From NCBI GenBank assembly GCA_018608545.1, contig JABAZI010000087.1, forward strand, positions 1-43,307: 43,307 nucleotides of DNA. Direction: 5' to 3'. The DNA is from Polaribacter sp. (lineage in GTDB: Bacteria; Bacteroidota; Bacteroidia; Flavobacteriales; Flavobacteriaceae). Position 1 is the first letter of the stretch. Each line of letters opens with the position of its first letter. Of this stretch, positions 15,855 to 24,332 are shown in pieces. A program made the position numbers and the translations under genes. The notes under the pieces are model-generated. The model was not told the DNA's origin and did no database searches. It worked only from the letters and a program-made list of their open reading frames with translations.

Positions 15855-17489
15855 ATGAGAAAAATAATTTTAACAATCGCTATAAGTTTAACAACCTCTT
15901 TATTCTCTCAGAATAAAGATGCAACTATACTCACTATCGATGGTGAGAAGATTTCAGTTTCAGAATTTAAAAGAGTCTATGAAAAAAATCTAGAAGTAAT
16001 AGATAGTCAAGATGCAAAAGATGTTACGAATAACTTAGAATTATATATCAATTTTAAGCTAAAAGTTAAAGAAGCCTATGAAATGAAATTTGATACGTTG
16101 CCTTCTTACAAAAAAGAAATAGATACTTATAAAAATCAACTTTCTGCTCCTTATCTTCAAGACACAACCTTTATAGATCAGTTGGTTAAGGATGCCTATT
16201 TTAGAACAAAAAATGAGGTAAACGCAAAACATATTTTAATTAGAACCCCAAAAGAGGCACTGCCAAAAGATACTTTAATAGCTTACACAAAAATATTAAA
16301 ATTAAGAGATAGAATTCTGAATGGAGAAAATTTTGAGACTATTTCGACACAGTTTTCAGAAGATAAATCTGCTCAAAATGATCCAAGAACGGGGAGAAAA
16401 GGGAATGCAGGAAACTTGGGGTATTTTTCAGCATTTAGAATGGTATATCCTTTCGAAGTTGCTGCATATTCTACAAAAGAAGGCCAAATTACAATGCCCT
16501 TTAGAACTAAATATGGGTATCATATCCTTAAGGTCATAGATTTTAAAGAATCTGACGGAGAGATTGAAGCGGCACACATTTTAATAAGAGATACCTCTGT
16601 ATCCGGAAAAATAAAAATTGATAGTATTTATGCTAAATTACAGAATAAAGAGAAATTTGAAGACTTAGCGATAAGGTATTCTGGTGATTCTGGTTCTAAA
16701 AATAAAGGAGGTAAATTAGGTAGGTTTGGTTCTGGAAAAATGATAAAGCCTTTTTCAGATGCGGCATTTGGCTTAGAAAATGTAAATGATTTTTCTGAAC
16801 CTTTTCAAACCAATTTCGGTTGGCACATTGTAAAGTTACTTAAAAAGCACCCTGTTAAATCTTTTGAAGAAATGAAAAAAGATTTAAAAAAGAAAGTAAT
16901 GAATAGCTCTAGAATGAAACTCTCTTCAAAAGCAATTGTAAATCAATTAAAAAAAGAATATACTATTGTTGTGTCAGAGAATGCAAAAATGATTTTAGAT
17001 AGAAAAGATATAAGGACGATTCCTTCAGATTCTCTTCAGGGTTCAATGATTACTATAAATGAAAAAAACATTACTCAAGAAGAGTTCGTAAGTTACATTA
17101 TAAATAGAAGAGATTTGCCTGTTTTTTCACTTTTTGAAACATTTAAAAATAATCAGATAATTAATTATTATAAGGAAAATTTAATTCATACTGAACCAGA
17201 ATATGCTTCCATTCTTAAAGAGTATCAAGAAGGGCTATTGCTTTTTGAGCTGATGCAAGAAAAAATTTGGACCAAGTCATCAAAGGATACACTTGGTTTA
17301 AAAGAATATTTTAAGTCTAATTTAGTAGCTTATAATAAAGAAGATTTTAAAAACAATAAAGGCCAAGTAATTAATGATTACCAAAAATTTTTGGAGAACA
17401 ATTGGATCGCAACTTTAAGAAACAAGTATAAAGTTACAATTCGTAAAAGACAATTAAAAAAATTGATCAAATATTATAAAGCAAAGTAA
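15855..17489 (+). CDS. Periplasmic peptidylprolyl isomerase with two parvulin domains
   Basis: An exported folding catalyst of the SurA/PpiC type. The 544-residue product has a signal peptide (1-18, ending SLFSQ) and a helical chaperone-like N-terminal region. Parvulin domain 1 (about 122-229) has AKHILIR and YGYHILKV. Parvulin domain 2 (about 238-330) has AAHILIR, GGKLGRFGSGKM and FGWHIVKL. A long lysine-rich helical tail follows. An in-frame TTG at 15849 extends the ORF by two codons, but ATG 15855 gives a standard basic signal start. It overlaps the next gene by 1 bp (TAATG), so translation is coupled. Outer membrane protein biogenesis is the likely role. Confidence 0.9.
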   Translation: MRKIILTIAISLTTSLFSQNKDATILTIDGEKISVSEFKRVYEKNLEVIDSQDAKDVTNNLELYINFKLKVKEAYEMKFDTLPSYKKEIDTYKNQLSAPYLQDTTFIDQLVKDAYFRTKNEVNAKHILIRTPKEALPKDTLIAYTKILKLRDRILNGENFETISTQFSEDKSAQNDPRTGRKGNAGNLGYFSAFRMVYPFEVAAYSTKEGQITMPFRTKYGYHILKVIDFKESDGEIEAAHILIRDTSVSGKIKIDSIYAKLQNKEKFEDLAIRYSGDSGSKNKGGKLGRFGSGKMIKPFSDAAFGLENVNDFSEPFQTNFGWHIVKLLKKHPVKSFEEMKKDLKKKVMNSSRMKLSSKAIVNQLKKEYTIVVSENAKMILDRKDIRTIPSDSLQGSMITINEKNITQEEFVSYIINRRDLPVFSLFETFKNNQIINYYKENLIHTEPEYASILKEYQEGLLLFELMQEKIWTKSSKDTLGLKEYFKSNLVAYNKEDFKNNKGQVINDYQKFLENNWIATLRNKYKVTIRKRQLKKLIKYYKAK

Positions 17490-18334
17490 TGAGATATATA
17501 GCTATTGTATGTTGTTTTTGCTTATTTCTTTCTTGTGATTTATTTAAGATCCATAAAAAGGAACCTTCAACAAAAGAAATTGTAGCAATTGTAAATACAG
17601 AAAAACTTTTCAAAACTGATTTTATAGATGTTTTACCTAAAAACATTCATAAAATAGATAGTCAAGTTTTAGCTAAAAGTTATATTCAAGACTGGGCAAT
17701 TAATAAGTTATTGCTTGAAAAAGCTAAAAACAATAGTTCGTCGCAAACCATGAGTCAAATAAATGATTTGGTGAAAGGTTATAAGGAGAGTTTATTGATA
17801 AATAATTATAAAGAACAACTTGTCAAGCAAAAATTGGATACGGTTATTTCTGAAGAAGAGTTGAATGAATTTTATTCCTCCAACAAAGAAAATTTTAAAC
17901 TAAATAAAGAATTAATTAAAATAAAATTCTTACACATAGATACTAATATTAAGGATAAAAATAAAATTTTAGCACTTTTTAAATCAGATGATATTTTTGA
18001 TTTAGATGAGTTAGAAAAGCAAGAGTTAAGCTTTAAGTTTCATCAGTTTAATGATTCAATTTGGAGAGAATTAGATAATGTTTTGTTAAAACTTCCTTTT
18101 TCAAAAGAGAAATTGTTAAAAAAAACAAAATTCATTCAAAAGCAAGATTCAATAGGTTTATATTTGGTGACTGTAAAAGATGTTTTAAAACGAAACTCGA
18201 TAGCTCCTTTAAGTTATGTAAGCCCAACGATAGAACAAATGATTTTACATAATCGTAAGATTCAATTAATCAGAAAAATAGAAAAAACAATCATAAAAGA
18301 TGCCATACAAAACAATAATTTCAAAATATATTAA
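17489..18334 (+). CDS. SurA-like periplasmic lipoprotein without a recognisable parvulin domain
   Basis: A 281-residue predicted lipoprotein; the signal sequence ends in the lipobox FLSC with the lipidated Cys16. The body resembles SurA chaperone helices: an IVAIVNTEKLFKTDF opening, a long charged helical stretch to about residue 145, and a C-terminal helix. A beta-like segment KLNKELIKIKFLHID sits where a parvulin domain would begin, but the GG-x-LG and GYHI signatures are absent, so I infer loss of isomerase activity. It lies between two true PPIases with 1-bp and 35-bp overlaps. A membrane-tethered holdase partner is plausible but unproven. Confidence 0.75.
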   Translation: MRYIAIVCCFCLFLSCDLFKIHKKEPSTKEIVAIVNTEKLFKTDFIDVLPKNIHKIDSQVLAKSYIQDWAINKLLLEKAKNNSSSQTMSQINDLVKGYKESLLINNYKEQLVKQKLDTVISEEELNEFYSSNKENFKLNKELIKIKFLHIDTNIKDKNKILALFKSDDIFDLDELEKQELSFKFHQFNDSIWRELDNVLLKLPFSKEKLLKKTKFIQKQDSIGLYLVTVKDVLKRNSIAPLSYVSPTIEQMILHNRKIQLIRKIEKTIIKDAIQNNNFKIY

Positions 18335-19682
18335 ATTTTCATTGAGTGCTTTTCTAATTTGTTTTATTGGGTTGCAAACTGCTGCTCAAAATTTAAAAAT
18401 TGATGGAGTAGCTGTTGTTATTGGAAAAAACATTGTTTTAGACTCTGATATTGATAAGTTCAAGCAAGAGATCGAAATAAGAAGCGAAGGGAAAATAAAA
18501 ATTTCAGATTGCGAAATGCTAGAGGAATTAATGCAGCAAAAATTAATGGCTCATCATGCGGTGATTGATAGTGTTGTTGTAATTGATGAAGAAATCTCAT
18601 CTAGAGTAGATAGAAGTATACAGTTTTTCACACAACAGTATGGTTCTATTGAGAAAGTGATTAAATCATATGGATTTAATGATTTAGATGACTTAAAGAA
18701 GGAATTAACTTCAGTCCAAAAAGAAAATATCTTAATAGAAAAAGAGCAACAAAAAATTACTGAGAAAATAGATGTTACTCCTGAAGAGGTTCGTATATAT
18801 TATAACGGATTGAAAGAGAAAGAGGAGCTTCCAGAGTTTCCTGCAGAAATAGAATTAGCCCAAATAGTTATCAGAGCAATACCTTCAGAAGAAGAAACAG
18901 AAAGAGTGATTTCAAAACTTACTGAAATTAAGAAACAAATTGAAGAAGGATCAAATTTTAAAATGAAAGCAATTATTAATTCTGAAGATCCAGGAGTTAC
19001 TCAAAATGGTGGGGAGTATTCTGTAACAAAAGAATCTGGTTTTATAAAAGAATTTAAAGAAATGGCGTTCACCTTAGATGTTGGCCAAGTATCAAAGCCA
19101 TTCAAATCAGAGTTTGGTTACCATATTGTGCAATTAAATGCGATCAAAGGGAATACTAGAGTTGCGTCTCATATTTTGTTGCAATTGAATATCCCTCAAG
19201 AGAAGTTGAATGATATTAAAGGAGAAGCTGAAAGAATTATTTTAGAAATTAGAGAGGGAAAGTTGTCTTTTGAGGAAGCTGTAAAGAAATATTCAACTGA
19301 TAAGGATACAAAGAACAACGGAGGTCTTATTATAAACCCATCTACTGGTGAATCAACGTTTGATTTAACAAGAATGGATCCAGCCTTCTATGCAAGAGTT
19401 AGTGATCTTAAAAAAGGTGAAATGACAGAACCATTTTACGATGAAGAAAGATCTGGAAGTAAAATGTACAAGTTTATCTTAATGAGAGACAGAACGGATA
19501 CTCATATTGCCAATATCATTAATGATTACGAAAAGATTCAACAATTAGCTCTTCAAAAAAAGAAAGAAGAAACCATTACTAAATGGTCCAAAGAAAAAAT
19601 AAAGGATACTTATATAAAAATAGGGACAGCCCATAATAAGTGTTCATTTGAGAAGAATTGGAAAAAAGAAGTCAATAGATAA
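18300..19682 (+). CDS. surA: SurA-type peptidylprolyl isomerase chaperone
   Basis: Periplasmic chaperone and cis-trans prolyl isomerase for outer membrane protein assembly. The 460-residue protein starts with a signal peptide (about 1-29, ending TAAQ). It continues with the SurA N-domain hallmark IDGVAVVIGKNIVLDSDI (34-51), parvulin 1 (about 185-280, AQIVIRA to FGYHIVQLN) and parvulin 2 (about 287-397, ASHILLQLN onward). The second lacks the closing GYHI form and may be weaker. The first ATG overlaps the preceding gene by 35 bp; no other ATG preserves the signal peptide. It overlaps moxR by 1 bp. Confidence 0.88.
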   Translation: MPYKTIISKYIKFSLSAFLICFIGLQTAAQNLKIDGVAVVIGKNIVLDSDIDKFKQEIEIRSEGKIKISDCEMLEELMQQKLMAHHAVIDSVVVIDEEISSRVDRSIQFFTQQYGSIEKVIKSYGFNDLDDLKKELTSVQKENILIEKEQQKITEKIDVTPEEVRIYYNGLKEKEELPEFPAEIELAQIVIRAIPSEEETERVISKLTEIKKQIEEGSNFKMKAIINSEDPGVTQNGGEYSVTKESGFIKEFKEMAFTLDVGQVSKPFKSEFGYHIVQLNAIKGNTRVASHILLQLNIPQEKLNDIKGEAERIILEIREGKLSFEEAVKKYSTDKDTKNNGGLIINPSTGESTFDLTRMDPAFYARVSDLKKGEMTEPFYDEERSGSKMYKFILMRDRTDTHIANIINDYEKIQQLALQKKKEETITKWSKEKIKDTYIKIGTAHNKCSFEKNWKKEVNR

Positions 19683-20635
19683 TGTCTGATGTTACAGAAG
19701 TAAACCATTTAGTAGAAAAATTAAATACCTTAAAAGAAGAAATACATAAGGTTATCGTTGGTCAGCAAGAAGCTGTTAACTTTACCTTGTTGTCCATTCT
19801 TTGCGGGGGACATTCTTTGTTGATTGGTGTTCCAGGTTTGGCTAAGACATTACTAGTAAACACTGTTTCAGAGGCGCTAGGATTGAATTTTAAAAGAATA
19901 CAATTTACTCCCGATTTAATGCCTTCAGATATTTTAGGGAGTGAGATTTTAGATGAAAACAGACAATTTACATTTATTAAAGGCCCAATTTTCTCTAATA
20001 TCATACTTGCTGATGAGATTAATAGAACTCCACCAAAAACACAAGCAGCATTGTTGGAAGCCATGCAAGAGCGGTCTGTAACTGTTTCAGGAAATCATTA
20101 TAAATTAGAATTGCCTTTTTTCGTATTGGCTACCCAAAACCCTATTGAGCAAGAAGGAACCTATCCATTGCCAGAAGCTCAGTTAGATCGATTTATGTTT
20201 TCAATTCACTTGGAATATCCCTCTTTTGAAGAAGAGGTAGCAGTGGTAAAAAGCACTACAAGTAATAAAATCCAAACTATAAATTCGTTGTTTTCTGCTC
20301 AAGATATTCTAGAAGCTCAAAAGCTAATCCGTAAAATTCCAGTTGCAGATAATGTCATTGAATATGCTGTTGCCTTGGTAGGGAAAACAAGACCAAAATC
20401 TAAAGAAGCAACAAAGTTAGTGATCTCTTATTTAGACTGGGGGGCAGGCCCGAGAGCCTCACAAAACTTAATTTTGGCTGCGAAAGCTCACGCTGTTGTT
20501 AATGGAAAGTTTTCTCCTGATATAGAAGATGTACGAGCAGTTGCAATTCCAATTTTATCTCATAGAATCGTAAAAAATTACAAAGCAGAGGCTGAAGGAA
20601 TTACAGTATCAGATATTATAAAATCACTCTTCTAG
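19682..20635 (+). CDS. MoxR family AAA+ ATPase
   Basis: AAA+ chaperone-like ATPase. The 317-residue protein has Walker A GVPGLAKT (49-56), Walker B ILADEINR (108-115), the MoxR-specific PPKTQAALLEAMQE and the sensor-1 region ATQNPIEQEGTYPLPEAQLDRF. MoxR proteins usually act with von Willebrand factor A proteins in Bat-type operons. Here no DUF58, BatA or vWA gene follows; the gene ends its operon at a hairpin that includes the stop codon. It starts by 1-bp overlap with surA, so its production is tied to the envelope chaperones. Confidence 0.92.
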   Translation: MSDVTEVNHLVEKLNTLKEEIHKVIVGQQEAVNFTLLSILCGGHSLLIGVPGLAKTLLVNTVSEALGLNFKRIQFTPDLMPSDILGSEILDENRQFTFIKGPIFSNIILADEINRTPPKTQAALLEAMQERSVTVSGNHYKLELPFFVLATQNPIEQEGTYPLPEAQLDRFMFSIHLEYPSFEEEVAVVKSTTSNKIQTINSLFSAQDILEAQKLIRKIPVADNVIEYAVALVGKTRPKSKEATKLVISYLDWGAGPRASQNLILAAKAHAVVNGKFSPDIEDVRAVAIPILSHRIVKNYKAEAEGITVSDIIKSLF

Positions 20636-20644
20636 TGATTTTTT
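20620..20644 (+). terminator. Terminator overlapping the moxR stop codon
   Basis: AAAATCACT (20620-20628) pairs with AGTGATTTT (20634-20642), followed by a T run. The TAG stop of moxR (20633-20635) lies across the loop and second arm, so the hairpin forms partly from coding sequence. Confidence 0.7.
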
Positions 20645-20730
20645 CCATGTAATTTAAAGTCTTTTTGGTTGGTAACTTTTCTTCATCATACGCATCGATG
20701 TTTTCAATTTGTATGCTAATTTAAAATATG

Positions 20731-21267
20731 TTAGTTTTCAAAAAAACTAAAGACATTTCCCCCATAGCGTTTATCATAACGATGGTTTTTGTGTTTTGAT
20801 AAGTCAGTGTGTTTAGAATGTTCAACGATTAAAACCCCATCTTCATTGAGTATTTTATTTGTGAAAACTAAATCTACAATTTTTAAAAATTGTGCTGTTT
20901 CGAAATCATAAGGAGGATCTGCAAATATTACATCAGATTGTAATGATGTCTTTTCTAAAAAAGTATATACATCACTTTTAAGTGTGTTGATAGGTAACTC
21001 TAACTTTTCTGCTATACTAGAAATGAATTTGATACATCCAAAATGAGCATCAACTGCATAAATTGTTTTTGTTCCTCTTGAGGCAAATTCATAACTGATA
21101 TTTCCTGTTCCAGAAAATAAATCTATTACCGATATATTATCAAAATAATAGGTGTTATTTAAAATATTAAATAGTGACTCTTTGGCCATGTCTGTTGTTG
21201 GACGAACAGGTAGGTTTTTAGGAGCTTTTAAACGCCTGCTTTTGTGTTTTCCAGAAATGATCCTCAT
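20731..21267 (-). CDS. rsmD: 16S rRNA (guanine(966)-N2)-methyltransferase RsmD
   Basis: SAM-dependent methyltransferase that modifies G966 of 16S rRNA. The 178-residue protein opens with the RsmD signature MRIISGKHKSRRLK and VRPTTDMAKESLFNIL, has the SAM motif DLFSGTGN (49-56) and the catalytic DPPY (117-120). Length and motif order match RsmD throughout. It overlaps the upstream DUF3822 gene by 4 bp (ATGA), an arrangement common in Bacteroidota. Confidence 0.94.
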   Translation of the reverse strand: MRIISGKHKSRRLKAPKNLPVRPTTDMAKESLFNILNNTYYFDNISVIDLFSGTGNISYEFASRGTKTIYAVDAHFGCIKFISSIAEKLELPINTLKSDVYTFLEKTSLQSDVIFADPPYDFETAQFLKIVDLVFTNKILNEDGVLIVEHSKHTDLSKHKNHRYDKRYGGNVFSFFEN

Positions 21268-22100
21268 GATCCTAAAAGTATATAATTGGAGTGCTTAGAA
21301 TAACGTATTGTATTAAAAATTGAATTATTGCTCTCCAAAAAGAAGACATTTCTAATGTATTGATAAGTGCTATTATAAATTTCAGATTCTAATTCTATAT
21401 CTCCGGTAAAGTATAATTTCACTTTTTCAACATCTAGATTCAATTGTTCAAATGTAAACAAGATATAATAGATAAAGTCTTCCTTAGTTTCAAAATCAAA
21501 AGAGTTTGAAAATTGCAATTTCTTATTTTGTATGACTACAACATCAAAACTTTTTGAAGATACATTTACATAAACTTTTTTTTCTTCGGAACTACTCAAA
21601 GAAAGTAATTTTTCAATAAATATTGTAGTATGGTGTTTGTATTCAAATGCTCCAAAATTTTGAAAAAGATAATTATTGATCGGTATGTAGGGAACATACA
21701 CGTTTTTTGCATTTATTTTTTGTACATCATCAAAGGCAATATAGTCCGTAGCAAGAGTTTTTATATTAAAATTAAGATATTCTAATAGTTTGTCTTCAGA
21801 AAAGTACTTATTTGGAACGAGTGTGGATAAGTTGTTCTCATGAACGACTAATACGCTAGAGAAATCTTTTTGTAAAAAGGGATCTTTTTTAAATATTGCG
21901 TCTACTTTTTGCATTAAATTTTCTGGAGTTGTTTGTTTATCTTCAAACAAATTCTTAAAAAAGTAAAGTATCTCTCCGGTTGAATTATCAGATATGCAAA
22001 AAGAAAATCCATCCAAATTAAATTGGATGGATAACTTTGTGTCTTTTGTATTTTCTAAATTAATAGAACTATTAATTTTTGTCACGTTGCTGTTTATCAT
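21264..22100 (-). CDS. DUF3822 family protein
   Basis: A roughly 278-residue protein of the Bacteroidota-specific DUF3822 family. It begins with LSIQFNLDGFSFCISD and has a repeated pattern of beta strands and a VYVNVSSKSFDVVVIQNKKL segment near the middle. That layout recalls actin/Hsp70-like (ASKHA) folds described for the family, an inference here. An ATG at 22136 gives a longer ORF, but starting at 22100 (MINSNVTK) reduces the overlap with the upstream gene and removes a spurious hydrophobic leader. It is coupled to rsmD by a 4-bp overlap; function is unknown. Confidence 0.8.
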   Translation of the reverse strand: MINSNVTKINSSINLENTKDTKLSIQFNLDGFSFCISDNSTGEILYFFKNLFEDKQTTPENLMQKVDAIFKKDPFLQKDFSSVLVVHENNLSTLVPNKYFSEDKLLEYLNFNIKTLATDYIAFDDVQKINAKNVYVPYIPINNYLFQNFGAFEYKHHTTIFIEKLLSLSSSEEKKVYVNVSSKSFDVVVIQNKKLQFSNSFDFETKEDFIYYILFTFEQLNLDVEKVKLYFTGDIELESEIYNSTYQYIRNVFFLESNNSIFNTIRYSKHSNYILLGS

Positions 22101-22803
22101 AAGAAGGAGGCCAATTACCACCTGTAGAAACTTCATCTAATGAACCAACAGAGACATATTCTCCTTTAATTTGATCTGTAGCATTTGCTTCTAATTCTTG
22201 CTTAATTAGAGATTCATTCATTCCTTTTAAAAGATCTCTCTTTTCAGTTTTTGCATAAAATGTAGGTACTAACAGTCCTTGAACTTTCTCTACGGTACCA
22301 ATTTCTATATCAAACTCTTTGCCTTCTATCCCTGGTACTATAAACATATTTTTAAAGTCTCTTCCTTCAAAGTACTTTAAAACAGGTTCATAACCGATGG
22401 TATCTTTTCTTTTTTTAGTTACATCATCAATAATACCTCCACCTTTGTTCACCTTTATAATGGTGTCTTTTGTTTCAGTTAATGCCAATTGCGCAGAATC
22501 AATAAATTGAATTAAACCCGCTTTGTCATTTGTATATTTACCGGTTACCTCAAAGTGTTTTACTTCTGCATCTCTGATAATTTTCAGACGTTCAACAACT
22601 TTCGAATATTTTATAATTTTTTTCTTGTTGAAATTAATAGGCTCCATAATTCCATTGTATATTTTAAAAACTAAAAATATAGTTGAAATCAAAAGTAAAG
22701 AAGAAGCAATCCATCTTAGTTTTAAGGGTAAATATTTAACTACTGCAATAGCTAAAAGAACTGCAACTAATACTGCTGCTAAAATTATTCCTAATAATCC
22801 CAT
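22072..22803 (-). CDS. Conserved membrane-anchored protein of unknown function
   Basis: A 243-residue protein with two N-terminal transmembrane segments (about residues 2-23 and 30-45) and a charged soluble C-terminal domain. That domain contains LKIIRDAEVKHFEVTGKYTNDKAGLIQFID, which resembles the globular start of periplasmic domains with a pilin-like helix. No enzymatic motif is visible. The ATG at 22803 (MGLLGIIL) is preferred over the in-frame ATG at 22854, which would add a basic 17-residue leader. It is first in the leftward cluster with DUF3822 and rsmD, which suggests a conserved envelope-linked function that I cannot name. Confidence 0.7.
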   Translation of the reverse strand: MGLLGIILAAVLVAVLLAIAVVKYLPLKLRWIASSLLLISTIFLVFKIYNGIMEPINFNKKKIIKYSKVVERLKIIRDAEVKHFEVTGKYTNDKAGLIQFIDSAQLALTETKDTIIKVNKGGGIIDDVTKKRKDTIGYEPVLKYFEGRDFKNMFIVPGIEGKEFDIEIGTVEKVQGLLVPTFYAKTEKRDLLKGMNESLIKQELEANATDQIKGEYVSVGSLDEVSTGGNWPPSYDKQQRDKN

Positions 22804-22883
22804 TTTTTTGTATTTTTTTAATAGAGTTAAGGCAAATCTACAATTTTTTTTCAATGATAAAAATTTTTATTTATAATTCGATG

Positions 22884-22891
22884 TATCTTTG
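22884..22891 (+). promoter_or_regulatory. Predicted -7 element of the RecD-like helicase gene
   Basis: TATCTTTG fits TAnnTTTG and lies 16 bp before ATG 22908. It falls downstream of the alternative start at 22854, which is therefore unlikely. Confidence 0.55.
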
Positions 22892-22907
22892 TTATATTAA
22901 TTTTTTT

Positions 22908-24332
22908 ATGATAAAAAATACCGCCGAATTTTATTCAGTATTGCTTAAAAAATTTCAATATTCACCAACATCAAAACAGCGTAAACTGTTGCAATTGTTG
23001 AGTGAATTTACTTTTAGTATTGATAAAGACAATTTGTTTTTATTAAAAGGGTATGCAGGAACAGGAAAAACAACCTCCATTGGTGCTTTTGTAAATAGTT
23101 TGAATTTGACAGGGAGGAAATCGGTTTTATTAGCTCCCACAGGAAGGGCTGCGAAAGTAATTTCTGTGTATTCGAAAAGACCCGCATTTACCATTCATAA
23201 AAAAATATATTTTCCCAAAAAACAATCGAACGGTTCGGTCGATTTTGTTTTACAGCCCAATAAACATAGAAATACTATTTTCATTGTTGACGAGGCTTCC
23301 ATGATTCCTGACTCCAGACAACATCAAAAATTATTTGAATCTGGCTCTTTGTTAGATGATTTAATTTCATACGTATACTCTGGTCATCAATGTAAATTGA
23401 TATTTATTGGAGATACGGCGCAGCTTCCACCAGTAAAATTATCTGTGAGTCCTGCTTTGGAGGAAGCCACCTTACTATATGATTATCATAAAAATGTTAC
23501 TCAAATTGAGTTGGACGAGGTGATGCGTCAACACGAAACTTCTGGTATACTTGCGAATGCAACCTTATTGAGATTGATGATTCAAAATGATGCAACTAAT
23601 TTTCAATTTGACATCGATTTTCCTGATGTAATTAGGCTCGAAGATGGCTATGATATTGAAGATGCTTTGGTTACCGCTTATGATACTCAGGGTGTAGAAG
23701 ATACTGCTTTTATTGTTCGCTCTAATAAAAGAGCGAATCAATATAACCAACAAATTCGAATGAAAATTCGTGGGCAAGAAAACGAAATTTCCGCAGGAGA
23801 TTTTATCATGGTTGTAAAAAATAATTATTTTTGGTTACCAGAAAATTCCACTGCAGGATTTATAGCAAACGGAGATATTTGTGAAGTGTTAAAGATATTT
23901 TCAATAAAAGAATTATACGGTTTTAAGTTTGCGGAAGTAGAGGTTAGAATGATTGATTACCCCAACATGCAACCTTTCGAAACAGTCTTATTATTAGATA
24001 CTTTATCTAGCGAATCTCCCTCGTTAACCTATGAAGAGTCAAATAAGTTATATCAGGCTGTAAAGGAAGATTATGCGCATGAAAAATCAAAATATAAGCA
24101 GTTTATTGCGATCAAAAAAAATGTATTTTTTAACGCCTTACAAGTAAAGTTTTCATATTCTATGACCTGCCATAAATCTCAAGGAGGACAATGGAAAACC
24201 GTATTTATAGAACAACCCTATTTACCTGACGGGGTTTCTAAAGAATATTATAGATGGTTGTACACCGCATTGACCAGAGCCCAGGAAAAATTGTATTTAA
24301 TTGGTTTTAAAGATGACTTTTTTATTGATTAA
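22908..24332 (+). CDS. RecD-like ATP-dependent DNA helicase (SF1)
   Basis: Superfamily 1 helicase related to RecD/Dda-type proteins. The 474-residue protein has Walker A GYAGTGKT (48-55), motif Ia LLAPTGRAAK, motif II DEAS (128-131), motif III GDTAQLPPV near residue 175, a UvrD-type C-terminal motif with MTCHKSQGGQW near residue 433 and the closing YTALTRAQEKLYLIG. It is shorter than RecD of RecBCD and lacks a partner recB or recC here, so it probably acts alone. ATG 22908 is chosen because a promoter element lies just before it. Its stop interlocks with the convergent LpxR-like gene. Confidence 0.88.
   Translation: MIKNTAEFYSVLLKKFQYSPTSKQRKLLQLLSEFTFSIDKDNLFLLKGYAGTGKTTSIGAFVNSLNLTGRKSVLLAPTGRAAKVISVYSKRPAFTIHKKIYFPKKQSNGSVDFVLQPNKHRNTIFIVDEASMIPDSRQHQKLFESGSLLDDLISYVYSGHQCKLIFIGDTAQLPPVKLSVSPALEEATLLYDYHKNVTQIELDEVMRQHETSGILANATLLRLMIQNDATNFQFDIDFPDVIRLEDGYDIEDALVTAYDTQGVEDTAFIVRSNKRANQYNQQIRMKIRGQENEISAGDFIMVVKNNYFWLPENSTAGFIANGDICEVLKIFSIKELYGFKFAEVEVRMIDYPNMQPFETVLLLDTLSSESPSLTYEESNKLYQAVKEDYAHEKSKYKQFIAIKKNVFFNALQVKFSYSMTCHKSQGGQWKTVFIEQPYLPDGVSKEYYRWLYTALTRAQEKLYLIGFKDDFFID

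Noticed and set aside
22854-22908. Upstream start of the RecD-like helicase at 22854
   Set aside because: The TATCTTTG promoter element at 22884-22891 lies downstream of that ATG, and the added residues are hydrophobic and unlike the family N terminus.
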